A stretch of 64,000 nucleotides of DNA, taken from Chitinophagaceae bacterium. Lineage in GTDB: Bacteria > Bacteroidota > Bacteroidia > Chitinophagales > Chitinophagaceae. This document shows positions 27,503 to 34,498 of this stretch, piece by piece. The notes below the pieces were generated by a model. The model searched no databases, was not told the origin of the DNA, and worked only from the letters and a program-made list of their open reading frames with translations. The translations under genes and the position numbers were made by a program. The stretch is taken from positions 36,613-100,612 of the forward strand of contig JANWIJ010000082.1 in assembly GCA_025449935.1 (NCBI GenBank). Reading direction: 5' to 3'. Within the stretch, counting starts at the first letter, position 1. The number at the start of each line of letters is the position of its first letter.

Positions 27503-28336
27503 TTAGATTTTTTTCCTGAGTGCATTCAGAAAAGTACGTTCAAAACTTACCAGCCAGCTTTGATTGGTCATCCGGTCCATATTGCTGCTAACCTTGAAGC
27601 GGTACCCGACATTCAGTTTGGCGTTGCTGTTGAAAATAAACTGCAGCGCCGGGGCAAGGTCCACAAAATGGGCTTTACGGTCGAGTGTTTGCTGGGCCAG
27701 CATTTCAAAGTAAAGATTGAGGTTCAGTTGCCTGTAATCCGTATACTCCCTTGGCAACAACAGATATCCCGCAGATAAAACATAATTGAAGGATTGGTAA
27801 TTACGGGCAGGCACATAGATCACCTTATCATGCCTGGACCTGTCCAGCACCTGGGTATGACTTACCGTGCCCGACAAAGCAAACTTGTTCCAAAGCTGGG
27901 TGGCAATGATGCCCGCTTCCACGCCGCTCTTATCTCCCATCAGCGTAATCTCATCATAATGAAAAGGCACCCGGGTATAGGATGCATCGGCAAAGATGGC
28001 CATACGGAAATGCTGATGAATCTCATCATTTGAAAGAAACCTGTATTTGCCATACACGGATACAGACTCAAAATCAAAGTTATTGGTGTGCATATTGGCA
28101 AATGTTGCCGAAAGGTGTACCATCACTTTCTTGCTAAAACCAAACATGATTTCCGGCATGTAGCGCTGCGAGAGGCGACCATAAATATTATCCCTGGTAA
28201 CAAAATGGCCGGTAAGTTTGGCACTGATGGAATGAGCCGGCATATTGGAAGCCGGTTCAGAAAATACATATAATTCCTGTGCCGGGATTCGTGTGGTAAC
28301 CACCAGGAATAAAACCAGTATCCACGGTTTCCTCAT
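27503..28336 (-). CDS. Outer-membrane protein of the copper operon
   Basis: A 277-aa exported protein with a signal peptide ending RIPAQE. Many amphipathic strands are visible (KVMVHLSATFANM, FALSGTVSHTQVL, YVLSAGYLLLPRE, AKLNVGYRFKVSS), ending in SWLVSFERTFL, so it is probably an outer-membrane barrel of 12-14 strands. I do not recognise a named family, but proteins of this sort recur beside copper genes in Bacteroidota. It starts 8 bp after the TlpA-like gene and so is co-transcribed. A role in copper efflux or sensing at the outer membrane is inference from position. Confidence 0.65.
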   Translation of the reverse strand: MRKPWILVLFLVVTTRIPAQELYVFSEPASNMPAHSISAKLTGHFVTRDNIYGRLSQRYMPEIMFGFSKKVMVHLSATFANMHTNNFDFESVSVYGKYRFLSNDEIHQHFRMAIFADASYTRVPFHYDEITLMGDKSGVEAGIIATQLWNKFALSGTVSHTQVLDRSRHDKVIYVPARNYQSFNYVLSAGYLLLPREYTDYRQLNLNLYFEMLAQQTLDRKAHFVDLAPALQFIFNSNAKLNVGYRFKVSSNMDRMTNQSWLVSFERTFLNALRKKI

Positions 28337-28344
28337 AACTCGAT

Positions 28345-28836
28345 TTATTTATCAAGCAAATATTTCAGTGCTTTTTCCAGTTCCTTGCCTTCCAGGTCCA
28401 TCGCGATCAGTCTCCCGTCTTTACCGATCAGGTAAGAGGTGGGGATGGCCATAATATCCCAGGCGATAGCCGTTTTCGCCTGCCAGCCACCTGGCTCATT
28501 TACCTGCAGCCAGCTCACTTTGTCTTTTTGAACAGCATGCTTCCATTTTTGAGGCTCATCATCCAGTGAAACACCGAATATCTCAAAACCCTTGTCCTTA
28601 TATTTTGAATAAATCTTTGTGAGACTTTTATTCGATGTTCTGCAGGGACCACACCAGGATGCCCAAAAGTCGAGTAAGACTATCTTCCCTTTTAAAGCAG
28701 AAAGCCGGATGGTGTCACCATTGGCCGAGGGTAAGGCAATTTCAATGGCGGGTTGCCCTTGTTGCGGCTGGGCGGCCGCCATCAAACTGAGCAGCAAACA
28801 CAAAAGGGTTGAATTAAAAAAACGATAGTTATTCAT
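28345..28836 (-). CDS. TlpA-like periplasmic thioredoxin
   Basis: A 163-aa thioredoxin-fold protein of the TlpA/AhpC-TSA type with a signal peptide (ending LMAAAQ). The active site is WASWCGPC. The cis-proline segment is in DIMAIPTSYLIG. Such proteins reduce disulfides in the periplasm; in copper operons they keep copper-binding cysteines reduced or help load copper into oxidases. It lies directly after a perfect palindrome that separates it from the upstream HMA gene, and 8 bp before the outer-membrane protein gene. Length is typical of a single-domain TlpA. Confidence 0.9.
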   Translation of the reverse strand: MNNYRFFNSTLLCLLLSLMAAAQPQQGQPAIEIALPSANGDTIRLSALKGKIVLLDFWASWCGPCRTSNKSLTKIYSKYKDKGFEIFGVSLDDEPQKWKHAVQKDKVSWLQVNEPGGWQAKTAIAWDIMAIPTSYLIGKDGRLIAMDLEGKELEKALKYLLDK

Positions 28837-28850
28837 AGCTATTTTTTAAA

Positions 28851-28878
28851 AGCTACTCTTCCCGCGGGAAGAGTAGCT
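28851..28878. promoter_or_regulatory. Perfect 28-bp palindrome inside the copper operon
   Basis: AGCTACTCTTCCCG at 28851-28864 is followed immediately by its exact reverse complement at 28865-28878. It fills the gap between the HMA gene and the TlpA-like gene, both on the minus strand. In the transcript it forms a stem of 12 bp or more with a minimal loop, followed by only four U and then A-rich sequence, which is poor for termination. It may be an mRNA processing or stabilising stem that sets expression ratios, or a protein-binding site. Confidence 0.8.
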
Positions 28879-28886
28879 GAATTTCA

Positions 28887-29432
28887 TCAAATAGTAACAT
28901 GGTATACCCGTGCATTGGCAGGTATTCCTTCGTCAGCGCAGCAGGAAGCCGATTTACCATTCCCCACGCATGGCTTTTTGGACGAAGCACTTATTTTTTT
29001 GAATTGCTTCGCCGTAATAAAGTCCTTATCGACCACCGTGATCGTTGCTTCACCATTAAGCGTCTGGCCTGTCACATTCAGGAAATGAAAATTGTGCTGC
29101 CCAAACTTTACATGTTTGTCATTGTCAATATTCATTGCTGTAAAAGTCGCGGTCAACTTCAGGTTCCCGATCGAGAACCCCGCGTCCTCCACGGCAGCTT
29201 TTAAAGCATCAATGTCTGTTTCCGCTCCTTCTTTAAATACAATTGCAAAGGCAGAATTCTTTATATCTGACCTTACTGATTCGACAAAAGGAACGGCCTG
29301 TAACGCTTTGTTGATTGCATTACTGCACATCGCACAGGTCAGGCCGGTGGCCTGCAGGGTGGCCGTTTTAAACTGGGCCCGGGACTGCACAGCCAGCAGG
29401 GTTATTGTGATGATCAATAACAGTTTTTTCAT
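28887..29432 (-). CDS. Exported HMA-domain copper-binding protein
   Basis: A 181-aa protein. After a signal peptide (MKKLLLIITITLLAVQSRAQ) comes a heavy-metal-associated domain with the Cu(I) motif CAMC in TGLTCAMCSNAINKAL, and its second half AVEDAGFSIG. The C-terminal part (from TATFTAMNID) is a separate small domain of unknown function with a short Cys-rich tail (CVGNGKSASCCADEG). An in-frame Met five codons upstream is an alternative start. The protein is periplasmic or envelope-located. It is translated just after the metallothionein-like HMA gene (23-bp gap) and probably exchanges Cu(I) with its neighbours. Confidence 0.85.
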   Translation of the reverse strand: MKKLLLIITITLLAVQSRAQFKTATLQATGLTCAMCSNAINKALQAVPFVESVRSDIKNSAFAIVFKEGAETDIDALKAAVEDAGFSIGNLKLTATFTAMNIDNDKHVKFGQHNFHFLNVTGQTLNGEATITVVDKDFITAKQFKKISASSKKPCVGNGKSASCCADEGIPANARVYHVTI

Positions 29433-29455
29433 GTCAGGTTTTTTCACTGTGTATG

Positions 29456-30052
29456 TCAGGATTTTTTACAACAATCTGCCCCGTTATGTCCTTCTTTGGT
29501 GCATTTGCCATCTTTACAACAATCCATGACCTTGCAGCAATCTTTACCATCATGACCGGGCATGGTGCATTTGCCGTCTTTACAACAATTCATGTCTTTG
29601 CAGCAATCTTTACCATCATGTCCAGGCATGGTGCATTTGCCGTCTTTACAGCAATCCATTTTGCCCTGGTGTTCTGAACATTTGGTGTCGCCGCTGCAGC
29701 AGGCATCTTTTTTAGCATCGGCAGTTCTGTCGTATTTGCAGCACCCGTGAAGTTTGTCATATGCATCCGCAGAAGCTGTGGCACCCGCATTGTCATATCC
29801 TACAGCTGCAATTTTTTCCTGGATCTTTTCGGTATTGGTACTGCTGCTCTTATAAGAAACGGTCAATACCTTCGTATCGGCATCCCAGCTGGCATCTTTG
29901 GCGCCGGCTTCTTTGGCCGCCTTCTCAATTTTTGATTTGCACATGCTGCAATTGCCTGACACTTTAAAAGTTTCTTTTTTTACCTGGGCAAAACCCATGG
30001 TAGTAAAACTGAGGCAAACAGCGGCCAGGGAAAATATTTTCAATGTTTTCAT
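29456..30052 (-). CDS. HMA domain fused to a metallothionein-like Cys-rich repeat tail
   Basis: A 198-aa exported protein. A signal peptide (ending TMGFAQ) is followed by an HMA fold with CSMC in SGNCSMCKSKIEKAAKEAG and its second half IAAVGYDNAG. The C-terminal 95 residues hold 20 cysteines, mostly as Cys-Cys pairs. Within them are three tandem 22-residue repeats with the core CCKDGKCTMPGHDGKDCCK, the last one diverged. Such a tail could bind many Cu(I) ions, like a metallothionein, while the HMA domain passes single ions on. The start was set two codons after an in-frame ATG at 30058 because MKTLKIFSLAAV opens the signal peptide. It is the second gene of the copper operon. Confidence 0.87.
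   Translation of the reverse strand: MKTLKIFSLAAVCLSFTTMGFAQVKKETFKVSGNCSMCKSKIEKAAKEAGAKDASWDADTKVLTVSYKSSSTNTEKIQEKIAAVGYDNAGATASADAYDKLHGCCKYDRTADAKKDACCSGDTKCSEHQGKMDCCKDGKCTMPGHDGKDCCKDMNCCKDGKCTMPGHDGKDCCKVMDCCKDGKCTKEGHNGADCCKKS
29462..29659. repeat. Coding tandem repeat, 3 x 66 bp
   Basis: Three direct 66-bp units encode the 22-residue Cys-rich repeats of the HMA-metallothionein-like protein. The first two are almost identical at DNA level; the third has diverged. There are no spacers, so it is not a CRISPR array. The near-identity suggests recent unit duplication or gene conversion. Confidence 0.85.
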
Positions 30053-30153
30053 GATCATTTTAATTTAAGATTCAAAATCAGGTTGTTAAAATACAAATAA
30101 TAAACGCTTGCGTCAATAGCTTACTGACCCAAACTTGCCTGGTTAGCTCCATC

Positions 30154-30546
30154 TTAAATCCGGAAAACATTATTCTGCAGGTAGGTATCCTGCGCGGATA
30201 ACAAAGGCGGGGAGTGATTATGAAAATGACGTTGCTCGTCAATATTATAAAAGGATGCTGAAATAAAAGCGGATGGAATAACCGCAGTAATATTCAAGGA
30301 AGGAAGTTCAAAAGCCAGAACAGGTATCTTATTCTGATCCTGGTCCAGTTTTATAACACTAATCTCATCGCGGCAACAACCATCAGACTGGTGGATATCC
30401 ATCCCGCACTGGCCGCATACTGAAGCTTTTGTTTCAAATAAATGAATGGAAGCCAACCTGTCCATGCAATAGTGGGCATTCACAATTACCCCGCAGGTCA
30501 CCACCAGGTAACACAAAACGGCTATTGAGGCAATTGCTTTTTTCAT
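30154..30546 (-). CDS. HYC_CC_PP family protein
   Basis: A 130-aa exported protein of the small Bacteroidota family named for its conserved residues: HYC just after the signal peptide (VNAHYCMDRLAS), then further cysteines (CGQCGMD and GCCRDE), and a Pro-Pro pair near the C-terminus (HNHSPPLL). The invariant His and Cys residues suggest metal binding. Homologues tend to lie next to copper or heavy-metal genes. It is the first gene of the copper operon, 101 bp upstream of the HMA-metallothionein gene, and lies just behind a TATCTTTG promoter element. The biochemical function is unknown to me. Confidence 0.8.
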   Translation of the reverse strand: MKKAIASIAVLCYLVVTCGVIVNAHYCMDRLASIHLFETKASVCGQCGMDIHQSDGCCRDEISVIKLDQDQNKIPVLAFELPSLNITAVIPSAFISASFYNIDEQRHFHNHSPPLLSAQDTYLQNNVFRI

Positions 30547-30554
30547 GAACAATA

Positions 30555-30562
30555 CAAAGATA
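30555..30562 (-). promoter_or_regulatory. -7 element of the copper operon
   Basis: The minus strand reads TATCTTTG, a full match to TAnnTTTG, with TTC (one mismatch to TTG) 20 nt upstream. The start of transcription would fall within a few bases of the ATG at 30546, so the first gene may be translated from an almost leaderless mRNA. Confidence 0.5.
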
Positions 30563-30616
30563 GTAGCAAACCCGGGTTTTAAGAACTGATTGTTATCAAC
30601 TTTAATGCTTTAAAAA

Positions 30617-32644
30617 TCAATTAACAAAGCTCCAATACACCCCCAGCCTGAACTGGAGACCCGGGAGGGCATAGCCCGGGGCAACCAGGTTATTCCGGGT
30701 AAACCCAAAGCCGTCCAGGTCCCTGGCCGTATTCAGGTTTTCAACACGGACAAACGCCTTAAAAGGACGGATCCTGAAATGAACATAGGCGGAAATATCC
30801 GGCAGGGGATTCCGGATCGTAATGCTGTCCTGGTAGAAAAACCTTCCCAGCAGCGGGGAATAACCATCTGCTTTGTAAGGAGCCCGGTAACGGAATTCTG
30901 CACCGATTGCTATATCCAGGTTTTTAAACCCGAGGTTTCCTTCATAAGCAAACCGGTTGCGGGCATAAAGTGCAGGTACATGCACGGGTGCGTCACCGAT
31001 CACCTGCTGAAAATAAATATCAGCATGCCAGTTCCAGCGTTTTCCCAGTTTAATCGTTTTCTCCAGGGTTAGCTGCAAAACATTGAATAGGGAACCCTCC
31101 TGTTTCAGCTCATAATAATTGGCCAGGTAGGTATAATTGGTGAGCAGGTAATAATCACCGGTTAGCCTGAGCTTAAAGGATGGCAAAAAATAAGAAGCAA
31201 AAAGGTGAGTGCTATTTTCTTTTTTGAAATCCTGTATAGCTTTTTGAAGATAAAAACTGCTGCGGCTGTCAAAAATGAAGGAAGGCGTGCGGCTGCTGTT
31301 CTCAAATCCCAGTTTGATGTACCCGATCTTTTTACCCAACAACCGTTGAAGGCTGATATAAGCCTGGTAATCGGCGGCATTCAGACCCGTGAAATATAAT
31401 TTGCCTTTTGCTTCTATGTCCCACAACTGGTTCCGGGTTTTATTCCTGTACTCGGCATGACCGGCCGTATTGAAAAAATTCCGCTTCCCTGATTCGAATT
31501 CGCCGCTAAGGTTCTGCAACATGATTCCCAGCCTGATAAACTGGTGCAGGTTTTTAGCATCTGGAAACTGGTAAATTGAAAGATCATTGGTAACTGACTG
31601 CCACCTGTCTTTCAGTTGAAAGGAATCAACCGGTTTACGGAGTGTGGTATCATAGTTCGTTTTGTAATAAACAGAATCCGCTACATAATCATGGTATATA
31701 TATTTATCCTGGTCCAGCTGCACGGTATGTTCAAAGCGGAGACGGGGAAAAAACAACGGGATCACCGTCGAGTCTGTCACGATGGAATCTTTTCTTCCCA
31801 GGTCATATTGCTGGCGCAATAGCCCGGTAAACAAGCTGTATTTATTGCCGGTGGTAATTTTCGTGCTGAAAAAATTGGATGAAAATCCCTCATCCCCTCC
31901 GAGGTAAGCGGGTATATTAAAGCGGTCTTTAAAAATAGGATCATTCAGTATATCCGAAGTATCAATAATTCCTCCATTCTCGGAAGACATCAGTTTATTG
32001 CCGGCCAACACGAAATAATTGGTGTACCGGAGATTCTTTGACTGGAACCTGGAGGTAAACAGGTAGTTGTTGTGGTTCGTTTTCTGGCTCTTAAAAAACC
32101 CGGGCGAATTGATCAGCCTGTATTGGAACATGGCATTCCAGTTGGGTCTTATATTCTGCGTATGCAATAATTCAATGACCTGTTCAGTGCGGGTACCGAG
32201 GAAATAATTGATCTCGGAATAGGGCCGGGTAGTATTGAAGAACCGTGCATTTTCCAATTTCCAGGTATAGATATCAAAGGCATGAAACCCTGCATCAAAC
32301 CCTGGTCTAAAATCAGGCGTGAATAAAAGTGACTTCGCTGCGTTCCCTGTATTGCCTAAATAAATATGAGTGGCAGGAATGGGAAACCGTCGGAGAAAAT
32401 CCGAAATGGAAGAATCGAGTTTATAACTCCGGGTGGAGTCCAGGTATCGAAAACTGATGGTAATAGAATCTTCCAGCTTATTCCTCCTGCGAAGACTGTC
32501 ATCACCCCCCTGGCCAATGCGGCGGTTTCCGCCCACCTGTTGTATCCTTTCTCCAATGGTGCGGATAACGGGCTCCTGCGCACCTGTAGAAACAGATATG
32601 ATAAGGAATAAGGTGATTAACGGGTATGTAAATTTGTTTACCAG
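30617..32644 (-). CDS. Putative beta-barrel porin (Porin_10 type)
   Basis: A large outer-membrane barrel of about 675 aa of the putative-porin family common in Bacteroidota (PF14121). Typical segments are FRYLDSTRSYKLDSSISDF, THIYLGNTGNAAKSLLF and a barrel rich in Tyr/Asn/Arg strands ending PGLQFRLGVYWSFVN. The first GTG is at 32536, inside the mature protein. The frame continues upstream through a clear signal peptide (FTYPLITLFLIISVSTGAQ), then reaches a stop at 32654-32656 without passing an ATG, GTG or TTG. CTG at 32642-32644 (L-V-N-K-F-T) is the likely start. It is a single gene between punA and the copper operon. The substrate is unknown. Confidence 0.82.
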   Translation of the reverse strand: MVNKFTYPLITLFLIISVSTGAQEPVIRTIGERIQQVGGNRRIGQGGDDSLRRRNKLEDSITISFRYLDSTRSYKLDSSISDFLRRFPIPATHIYLGNTGNAAKSLLFTPDFRPGFDAGFHAFDIYTWKLENARFFNTTRPYSEINYFLGTRTEQVIELLHTQNIRPNWNAMFQYRLINSPGFFKSQKTNHNNYLFTSRFQSKNLRYTNYFVLAGNKLMSSENGGIIDTSDILNDPIFKDRFNIPAYLGGDEGFSSNFFSTKITTGNKYSLFTGLLRQQYDLGRKDSIVTDSTVIPLFFPRLRFEHTVQLDQDKYIYHDYVADSVYYKTNYDTTLRKPVDSFQLKDRWQSVTNDLSIYQFPDAKNLHQFIRLGIMLQNLSGEFESGKRNFFNTAGHAEYRNKTRNQLWDIEAKGKLYFTGLNAADYQAYISLQRLLGKKIGYIKLGFENSSRTPSFIFDSRSSFYLQKAIQDFKKENSTHLFASYFLPSFKLRLTGDYYLLTNYTYLANYYELKQEGSLFNVLQLTLEKTIKLGKRWNWHADIYFQQVIGDAPVHVPALYARNRFAYEGNLGFKNLDIAIGAEFRYRAPYKADGYSPLLGRFFYQDSITIRNPLPDISAYVHFRIRPFKAFVRVENLNTARDLDGFGFTRNNLVAPGYALPGLQFRLGVYWSFVN

Positions 32645-32707
32645 CGTGTCGAATTAGATAAGGAAGCAAATTAGCGAAGCAAAAATACAAATGCAGCTTT
32701 CATTTTG

Positions 32708-33532
32708 TTAAATGGCTGCCACCAATTCTTTTAATAATATAGCCAGCTTGGGTTCTGCATGCCGCGCTGCTTCGAGCACTTCTTCATGCGTGATAATATT
32801 CCCTTCTTCCCGGATTCCCAGGTCGGTTACCACACTAACAGCAAAAACATCCATCCCCATATGATTGGCCACTATACTTTCCTGTACCGTACTCATTCCT
32901 ACTACATCACCTCCCAGCAAATGAATGAGCCTGTATTCAGCATTCGTTTCAAAGGTAGGACCGGTGACTCCTATATACACGCCTTCTTTCACCTCAAAAT
33001 TGTGGGTGGCCGCAATTAGTTTTGCTTTTTGCACCAGGTGCTTTTTATAAGGTTCACTCATCCCCGGGAAACGGGGCCCCCATTCATTAATATTTTTCCC
33101 GATCAGCGGGTTCCGTGTAAAGAAACTGACATGATCATTGATGATCATGATATCACCTACCCGGAAAGATGGATTAACAGCACCGGCAGCATTGGATAAC
33201 AGTAATGTTTCAACACCCAGCAATTTCATGACCCGCACCGGAAATACCACCTCCTGTGCCGTATGCCCTTCATAAAAATGAAAGCGCCCCGCCATGGCCA
33301 CGACGTCTTTCCCACTCAGTTTTCCAAACACGAGTTTACCTGAATGACCTGTTACCGTTGCAAGGGGGAAATGCGGGATATCTTCGTAAGCTATTTCTTT
33401 TTCTACTGCTATTTCGTTGATAAAACTGCCCAGACCCGTTCCAAGCACAATACCAATTTGAGGAGGAGTTGGGTAATGCTTCTTCAGGAATTTAACCGTT
33501 TCTTCAAATAGTCTTAGCTTCTTCTTACCCAT
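32708..33532 (-). CDS. punA: Purine nucleoside phosphorylase
   Basis: A 274-aa trimeric-type purine nucleoside phosphorylase (PNP/MTAP family 2), which splits inosine or guanosine with phosphate into the base and ribose 1-phosphate for purine salvage. Motifs include GIVLGTGLGSF (phosphate loop), GRFHFYEGHT, LLLSNAAGAVN (base and ribose site) and VGMSTVQESIVANHMG, followed by VSVVTD. Length and order are normal. The upstream sequence has a full-match -7 box (TAGGTTTG). The gene appears to be transcribed alone. Confidence 0.95.
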   Translation of the reverse strand: MGKKKLRLFEETVKFLKKHYPTPPQIGIVLGTGLGSFINEIAVEKEIAYEDIPHFPLATVTGHSGKLVFGKLSGKDVVAMAGRFHFYEGHTAQEVVFPVRVMKLLGVETLLLSNAAGAVNPSFRVGDIMIINDHVSFFTRNPLIGKNINEWGPRFPGMSEPYKKHLVQKAKLIAATHNFEVKEGVYIGVTGPTFETNAEYRLIHLLGGDVVGMSTVQESIVANHMGMDVFAVSVVTDLGIREEGNIITHEEVLEAARHAEPKLAILLKELVAAI

Positions 33533-33551
33533 ACATCAATGATTAAGCGGG

Positions 33552-33559
33552 CAAACCTA
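33552..33559 (-). promoter_or_regulatory. -7 element of punA
   Basis: The minus strand reads TAGGTTTG, fully matching TAnnTTTG, 19 bp before the ATG. The -33 region has no clear TTG, so confidence is moderate. Confidence 0.45.
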
Positions 33560-33614
33560 CATTATTTTTAAGGAAGACCATTTGCTCCGGCTGACACCCG
33601 CCGGGATTCGCCTC

Positions 33615-34445
33615 TTAATAATTATACCGGAAGCAATCACAAAAATCTTCGTCGCACAGCAGCCGCTGAAGAATCTTATCTTTCAATACTTCCGTATAAT
33701 CCATCCATCTTCCGCCCGCCCCTGCGCCAGGCATGTCCACTTTTATTTTCCGGTAAACAAGCCGGATACCCTGGCTGTAATCAACCCACCAGTTGACATG
33801 GCCCGTATAAAGTGGCTGAATAGGCATACCACCTGGCTTGTGCCAGCCATAAATAGCAACACGGTCAGGCCGCTTCTCCCTGGTAATTTTCCCGCTCAGC
33901 ACCACATCTTTTTTAATGCCGGCGATCAACCCCACCCTTCCTTTTCGCTGACCTTCGATTATCAAATGATGCTGCCACATGGTAGGGGTACTATCCCTGA
34001 AAGCATACATCGGCACCGGTTCCAGTTTAACTTTCGCGGCCCGGTAAACATCATCCACTATTTTGCGGGTCGGTAAAAAACAATGCAGGCTGTCTGCGAT
34101 ACGCTGTGCAGCCATTGGTGTAATGTTTATTCTGGCCCAATCCTGGTCAGTGCCCACAGCTAAGTAATCAGGAGAAACATAATAGGTAGCATTTATTTTC
34201 CTGCCGGTTATTGAGTCCGGAATTGAAACATGAATGGCAGTAAATTTTTTCAGGAACCCTGGTACATTTCCCGCCAATATCTCTTTGAGCGCCAACGAAT
34301 CCCTGTCCGCCCATTTCATGGCTGCCGCCTTCTGGTAAAATGCTGTCCCGGTAAAGGAAGAATTTCTTTCCGGCCACATTATTTTTTTTTGCGGGTTGCA
34401 GGCAACCAGGCAGGTAAGGACGAGCAAACAGGCGGGCAACTTCAT
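33615..34445 (-). CDS. Lipoprotein of unknown function
   Basis: A 276-aa lipoprotein with the lipobox LVAC (Cys16). I do not recognise a family. The sequence is mixed alpha/beta. Segments that might help a search are GRKINATYYVSPDYLAVGTD, ADSLHCFLPTRKIVDDVYRAAKV and VAIYGWHKPGGMPIQPLYTGH, the last with several His and aromatic residues that could form a site. A Cys-rich end (CDEDFCDCF) is unusual for an envelope protein. It follows the gene at 34499-35929 in the same direction (53 bp between them), so the two may be co-transcribed. Confidence 0.75.
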   Translation of the reverse strand: MKLPACLLVLTCLVACNPQKKIMWPERNSSFTGTAFYQKAAAMKWADRDSLALKEILAGNVPGFLKKFTAIHVSIPDSITGRKINATYYVSPDYLAVGTDQDWARINITPMAAQRIADSLHCFLPTRKIVDDVYRAAKVKLEPVPMYAFRDSTPTMWQHHLIIEGQRKGRVGLIAGIKKDVVLSGKITREKRPDRVAIYGWHKPGGMPIQPLYTGHVNWWVDYSQGIRLVYRKIKVDMPGAGAGGRWMDYTEVLKDKILQRLLCDEDFCDCFRYNY

Positions 34446-34498
34446 GCGGGTAAAGTAATAAAAAATTGTTCGGGGTAAAATCAGCCTCCCATAAAAGA

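Noticed and set aside
29462..29659. Regular repeats that could suggest a CRISPR array
   Set aside because: The 66-bp units are adjacent without spacers and are translated in frame as Cys-rich repeats of an exported protein.
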